DNA from: Anopheles merus
Lineage: Eukaryota; Arthropoda; Insecta; Diptera; Culicidae
Direction of reading: 5' to 3'
NCBI RefSeq assembly: GCF_017562075.2
Contig: NC_054084.1
Span: forward strand, 14,336,798 to 14,400,797
Length of the DNA stretch: 64,000 nucleotides
A model generated the notes under the pieces. That model saw only the letters and a list, made by a program, of their open reading frames with translations. It made no database searches and was not told the origin of the DNA. Every line of letters begins with the position of its first letter. Positions within the stretch are counted from its first letter, which is position 1. The position numbers were made by a program, and so were the translations under genes. Of the stretch, positions 60,658 through 64,000 are shown piece by piece.

Positions 60658-60669
60658 TGGCGACGAGGA
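60658..60669 (+). other. tRNA-Ser(GCT) primer binding site
   Basis: TGGCGACGAGGA is complementary to the 3-prime end of insect tRNA-Ser(GCT) with its CCA tail (…TCCTCGTCGCCA, from memory of the Drosophila tRNA). It lies three bases after the LTR. The match is 12 bases; the following GAAAG departs from the tRNA. Confidence 0.72.
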
Positions 60670-60832
60670 GAAAGTTAAAATAAATTGAAGTGAAGTGAAT
60701 TAGAAAGTGTTAAAAGAAAGGTTTGCAAATAAATGTGATAGTTGTGAAACCCGTTCAAGTAAATGTGTATTGTGTTATTTGTATTGTTTCGATGGTTGAT
60801 CGCAGGAGAGCGGCAGCCGGGTAGAGAGGGTT

Positions 60833-60930
60833 GCCGGAGAGCAACAAACAGGAAAGAAATGCCGGAGCGCATGTAACGGGAAAGAAACGATTGGAAAACA
60901 GCGGAAAACAATTGAGAAAGGCCGGAGAGC

Positions 60931-60961
<31 letters not shown>

Positions 60962-61027
60962 CTGTCGGAGAACAGGGAATAATAGAAAATGGCCGGAGAG
61001 CCATTGTTGAAAAAACTGCCGGAGAGC
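60833..61027 (+). repeat. Six dispersed GCCGGAGAGC repeats in the retrotransposon leader
   Basis: GCCGGAGAGC or one- to two-base variants occur at 60833, 60861 (GCCGGAGCGC), 60921, 60964 (GTCGGAGAAC), 60992 and 61018, all in the same orientation and separated by 18-50 bases. A TA dinucleotide run (60931-60955) interrupts them. They may be decayed minisatellite units or protein or packaging sites. Confidence 0.65.
60931..60955. repeat. TA dinucleotide run
   Basis: Twelve TA units within the leader of the LTR retrotransposon, directly after a GCCGGAGAGC word. Confidence 0.9.
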
Positions 61028-61110
61028 AGGGGGGGAAACAGGATGAATAGAAGAAAATGGAGGCAGGATAAAAGAGATACAATGGTAACCACGTTTTATA
61101 TTACAGGAAA

Positions 61111-64000
61111 ATGGACCAGTGGAATGTTTCACCGTTTCTTTTCAAGGCAATGGAGAGAAATGCCATTAGAAATGAATGGATGAAATACCGTCGAAATTTC
61201 GAGTACATCATTGCAGCAACGGAAGAAAAGGATCGGGCAAGGATCAAAAACATTTTTCTTGCGAAAGCCGGGCCGGACGTGCAGGAAGTTTTTGCATCGA
61301 TCACAGGCGCGGAGATAGAGGAAGCTGGTGGAGAGGAAGTGGACCCGTATTTAGCAGCGATAGAGAAGCTAAATAATTATTTTTGTCCTAAACAGCATGA
61401 TGTTTTCGAGAGGAATAGATTTTGGACGCTGAAACCGGAGCAGGCGGAATCTGTGGAGGAATTCGCTTTCCGTTGCCACAGCCTGGCCCAAAAATGCGTG
61501 TTCGGGAAGACCGAAGAAGAAGCGAGGTCGATCAGTGTAATAGATAAAGTTATACTGTTTGCACCATCAGAACTGAAGGAGAGACTATTGTCACAGAAAT
61601 CTCTGGATTGGGATCAAACGATGCAAATGATAAATTCGTTTGAATCCGTGAAGCGACATGCTCGAGCGTTGTCAGCTCCCGAGAGGGATAGCGTAAAGAG
61701 CTGGAACACAGCAACCGAAGTGAACAGGGTAGGAACACAGAAGGAGGAATGTTCTCGGTGTGGAAAAAGGGACCATACGGGAACTGACCCACAATGTCCG
61801 GCAAAGAACCGTGAGTGTTACAAGTGTAAGAAGTTAGGTCATTTCGGGGTCAAATGTAAGGCACCGCAAGACAGGAAACGTCGGTATGACACATTTGTAC
61901 AGGGTGGGAAACGGCCAAGAGTGGAAAGAGTACATGCCATAGAGAATACAGAACATGAAACATATGAAAATTTTATTTATAATATCAGCGACGGTGAAGA
62001 GATGCTGTGGGTTAAAGTAGGAGGGATAAAAATGCAGCTGCTAGTTGACTCAGGCTGCAACAAAAACATCCTATCGGAGAAAGCTTGGGAGTATATTAAG
62101 GCATGCCAAGCGCAAAGATGGGGTGAGACGGAAGAATGTGGGGAAACGTTCCTTCCCTATGGGGATAGACCAAAACCACTGACAGTCTTGCGGAAGTTTT
62201 TCGCAAAAGTGGAAATACAAGATAAAGGGAAAATCATAGAAGTATCGGCAAGTTTCTATGTTATAAAAGGAGGCCGACAATCGTTATTAGGTAAAACAAC
62301 AGCTATAGAACTAGGAGTGTTATTCGTTGGACTGCCTAGCACGCATGGGATAAGAGCGATTGAAGGGGGGAAACAACAACCATTCCCAAAGATAAAAGGA
62401 GTAGAAGTAAAGATACCAATAGACCGTGATGTGCAACCGATTTGCCAACACCCTAGAAGACCACCTATAGCTCTATTAACAAAAATTGAAGAGAAAATCC
62501 AAGACCTGCTAGATAAGGATATTATTGAGCCAGTAGAAGGAGGGTGTGAATGGGTGTCGCCGTTAGTTCCTATCATTAAGGACAATGGTGAATTACGCCT
62601 ATGCGTCGATATGCGCCGTGCAAATAACGCTATAATGAGGGAACGACATTTAATGCCAACGATTGAAGATTTTTTACCGCGGTTCACGACTGCTAAAATA
62701 TTCAGTCGTTTGGACATAAAGGAGGCATTCCATCAAGTTGAGCTACATGAGAAAAGCAGGTATATCACGACATTCATAACGCATATAGGATTGTTCCGGT
62801 ACAAACGGTTAATGTTTGGAATTGTTGTAGCGCCGGAAGTTTTCCAACGCATTATGGAACAAATTTTGGCAAAATTTACTAAAAATGCTGTTAACTACAT
62901 AGATGATATATTGATCTATGCGGAGTCAGAAAAGATACACGATAAGGTGTTAGAAGATGTATTGCGTGTATTAGAAGAGAAAGGAATTTTGCTTAATGAA
63001 GAGAAATGTCTGTTTAGGGTCCCAGTGGTTGAATTTTTGGGACATAAAATTTCAAACCAAGGTATAGAACCGGGCCAAGGAAAAGTAGAAGCCATAAAGA
63101 AATTTCGGGCACCTTCATCCACGGAAGAAGTTCGAAGTTTCCTTGGTTTAATAACATACCTTAGCAAATTCCTACCTAATTTAGCAACCATAACAGCACC
63201 GTTACGCCAGTTGACACATACAGGGGTAGCATTCTCGTGGGGTGAAAAAGAGGACAAGGCATTTAATAAGTTGAAGGGCATGGTAGCGGATACTAGGAAC
63301 TTGCAGTTTTTTGACAATCATATGAGGACACGTGTAATAGCTGACGCATCACCTGTTGGTCTGGGAGCGGTGCTTGTCCAGTTCGCAGGATCTCAAGATA
63401 ATGATCCAAGACCTATAGCGTACGCGAGTAAAAGCCTCACGGCTACCGAACGCCGTTATTGTCAAACGGAAAAGGAAGCATTAGGTTTGGTTTGGGCGGT
63501 AGAAAGATTCTCACCTTATTTGCTGGGACGCACTTTTGAGCTAGAAACGGACCATAAGCCATTAGAAGTTATATTTAAGCCCGAGTCAAGACCATGTGCG
63601 CGAATAGAACGATGGCTACTTAGACTACAATCATTCAAATTCGTAGTTAAGTACCGGAAAGGGAAAGGGAATATTGCGGACCCATTATCCCGATTGTTGC
63701 CTGACAAAGAAGAATACTCTTTTGATGAAGAGAGCAAATTTTTAGTTGGCGCAATCATGCAGTCAGCAGCGATCGATATACAGGAATTGGAAGAAGTAGT
63801 GAAAAAGGACGACGAACTGGAAAAATTGAGAAATAGTTTACAAACGAATGTTTGGGTAGAACCAGACATAAAAGCTTACGTACCATTCAAGGATGAGCTG
63901 GGAACGTTAGGTGAAATGTTAGTTAGGGGAAACAAACTGATTGTTCCAATACCACTTCGATCCCGGATGTTGGAACTAGCACACGAAGGACATCCGGGAG
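61111..64000 (+). CDS. Fused gag-pol polyprotein of the mag-type element, 3-prime end beyond the window
   Basis: Starts at the first in-frame ATG (61111; the last upstream in-frame stop is at 61069) and stays open for 963 codons to the window edge. The gag part (1-about 260) ends in two CCHC zinc knuckles: C214/C217/H222/C229 (unusual x6 spacing) and C236/C239/H244/C249 (canonical). The aspartic protease has LVDSG with D313. The reverse transcriptase has LDIKEAFHQ with D535 and YIDD with D598/D599. RNase H shows D745 (ADAS) and D814 (TDHK), then the NIADPLSR connection near 854-861. The last codons enter the integrase HHCC zinc domain. Gag and pol share one frame with no programmed shift, unlike many Ty3/gypsy elements. 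All visible catalytic residues are present. Confidence 0.92.
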   Translation, partial: MDQWNVSPFLFKAMERNAIRNEWMKYRRNFEYIIAATEEKDRARIKNIFLAKAGPDVQEVFASITGAEIEEAGGEEVDPYLAAIEKLNNYFCPKQHDVFERNRFWTLKPEQAESVEEFAFRCHSLAQKCVFGKTEEEARSISVIDKVILFAPSELKERLLSQKSLDWDQTMQMINSFESVKRHARALSAPERDSVKSWNTATEVNRVGTQKEECSRCGKRDHTGTDPQCPAKNRECYKCKKLGHFGVKCKAPQDRKRRYDTFVQGGKRPRVERVHAIENTEHETYENFIYNISDGEEMLWVKVGGIKMQLLVDSGCNKNILSEKAWEYIKACQAQRWGETEECGETFLPYGDRPKPLTVLRKFFAKVEIQDKGKIIEVSASFYVIKGGRQSLLGKTTAIELGVLFVGLPSTHGIRAIEGGKQQPFPKIKGVEVKIPIDRDVQPICQHPRRPPIALLTKIEEKIQDLLDKDIIEPVEGGCEWVSPLVPIIKDNGELRLCVDMRRANNAIMRERHLMPTIEDFLPRFTTAKIFSRLDIKEAFHQVELHEKSRYITTFITHIGLFRYKRLMFGIVVAPEVFQRIMEQILAKFTKNAVNYIDDILIYAESEKIHDKVLEDVLRVLEEKGILLNEEKCLFRVPVVEFLGHKISNQGIEPGQGKVEAIKKFRAPSSTEEVRSFLGLITYLSKFLPNLATITAPLRQLTHTGVAFSWGEKEDKAFNKLKGMVADTRNLQFFDNHMRTRVIADASPVGLGAVLVQFAGSQDNDPRPIAYASKSLTATERRYCQTEKEALGLVWAVERFSPYLLGRTFELETDHKPLEVIFKPESRPCARIERWLLRLQSFKFVVKYRKGKGNIADPLSRLLPDKEEYSFDEESKFLVGAIMQSAAIDIQELEEVVKKDDELEKLRNSLQTNVWVEPDIKAYVPFKDELGTLGEMLVRGNKLIVPIPLRSRMLELAHEGHPG

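Larger units (their letters stand above)
60491..64000 (+). mobile_element. Ty3/gypsy LTR retrotransposon, mag-type, 5-prime part
   Basis: In order: LTR (60491-60654), tRNA primer binding site (60658-60669), a leader of about 440 bases with repeated GCCGGAGAGC words and a TA run, then one uninterrupted gag-pol frame from 61111 to the window edge. The frame has two zinc knuckles, protease, reverse transcriptase, RNase H and the start of integrase. The two zinc knuckles, short LTR and Ser-tRNA primer fit the mag lineage. No stop or frameshift occurs in the 2.9 kb visible, so this copy is probably young. Target duplication and 3-prime LTR are outside the window. Orientation is opposite to JTB and GSTCD. 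Confidence 0.88.

Noticed and set aside
61101..63869. Minus-strand frames of 67-153 codons opposite the retrotransposon
   Set aside because: They mirror the intact gag-pol frame on the plus strand and carry no motif of their own.

Overview
The window looks like mosquito nuclear DNA, most likely an anopheline. The basis is intron-rich metazoan genes of dipteran type, long introns, short 5-prime/3-prime splice consensus sites, microsatellites, and many small TA-, TAA- and 8-bp-type inverted-repeat transposons of the kinds described from Anopheles gambiae. Species assignment is an inference. Nothing in it is bacterial, and I saw no CRISPR array, rRNA or convincing tRNA gene.

Layout. Positions 1-9,900 hold no gene I can support, only repeats. 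From about 9,900 to 47,760 (+ strand) lies one large gene for a wunen-type lipid phosphate phosphatase. It has a long GC-rich leader, a first coding exon at 12,100, a 22.9-kb first coding intron, five more coding exons at 35.1, 39.8, 40.1, 46.3 and 46.7 kb, and a 3-prime UTR. Its introns carry several MITEs. It converges with a minus-strand gene at 55,030-50,063, the peroxisomal multifunctional enzyme type 2 (SDR dehydrogenase, hydratase 2 and SCP2 domains, ending in the peroxisomal signal AKL). The large third intron of that gene contains a 931-bp hAT-like element. A decayed non-LTR retrotransposon follows at 55.9-56.4 kb. Two further minus-strand genes then sit almost back to back: an intronless GSTCD-type methyltransferase-like protein (58,530-56,698) and, 43 bases upstream of it, a three-exon JTB membrane protein (59,255-58,574). 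Beyond an intergenic stretch with a (possibly nested) MITE, the right end is the 5-prime part of an apparently intact Ty3/gypsy LTR retrotransposon of the mag type (LTR, tRNA-Ser primer site, repeat-rich leader, one fused gag-pol frame), cut by the window end in the integrase region.

The genes do not form a pathway. The phosphatase acts on extracellular lipid phosphates, Mfe2 on peroxisomal fatty acyl-CoA, and the JTB/GSTCD pair is notable mainly for its tight spacing, which suggests one dicistronic transcript. The most unusual content is the density and variety of small transposons, several with recognisable target-site duplications. I found no clearly new multi-gene system.
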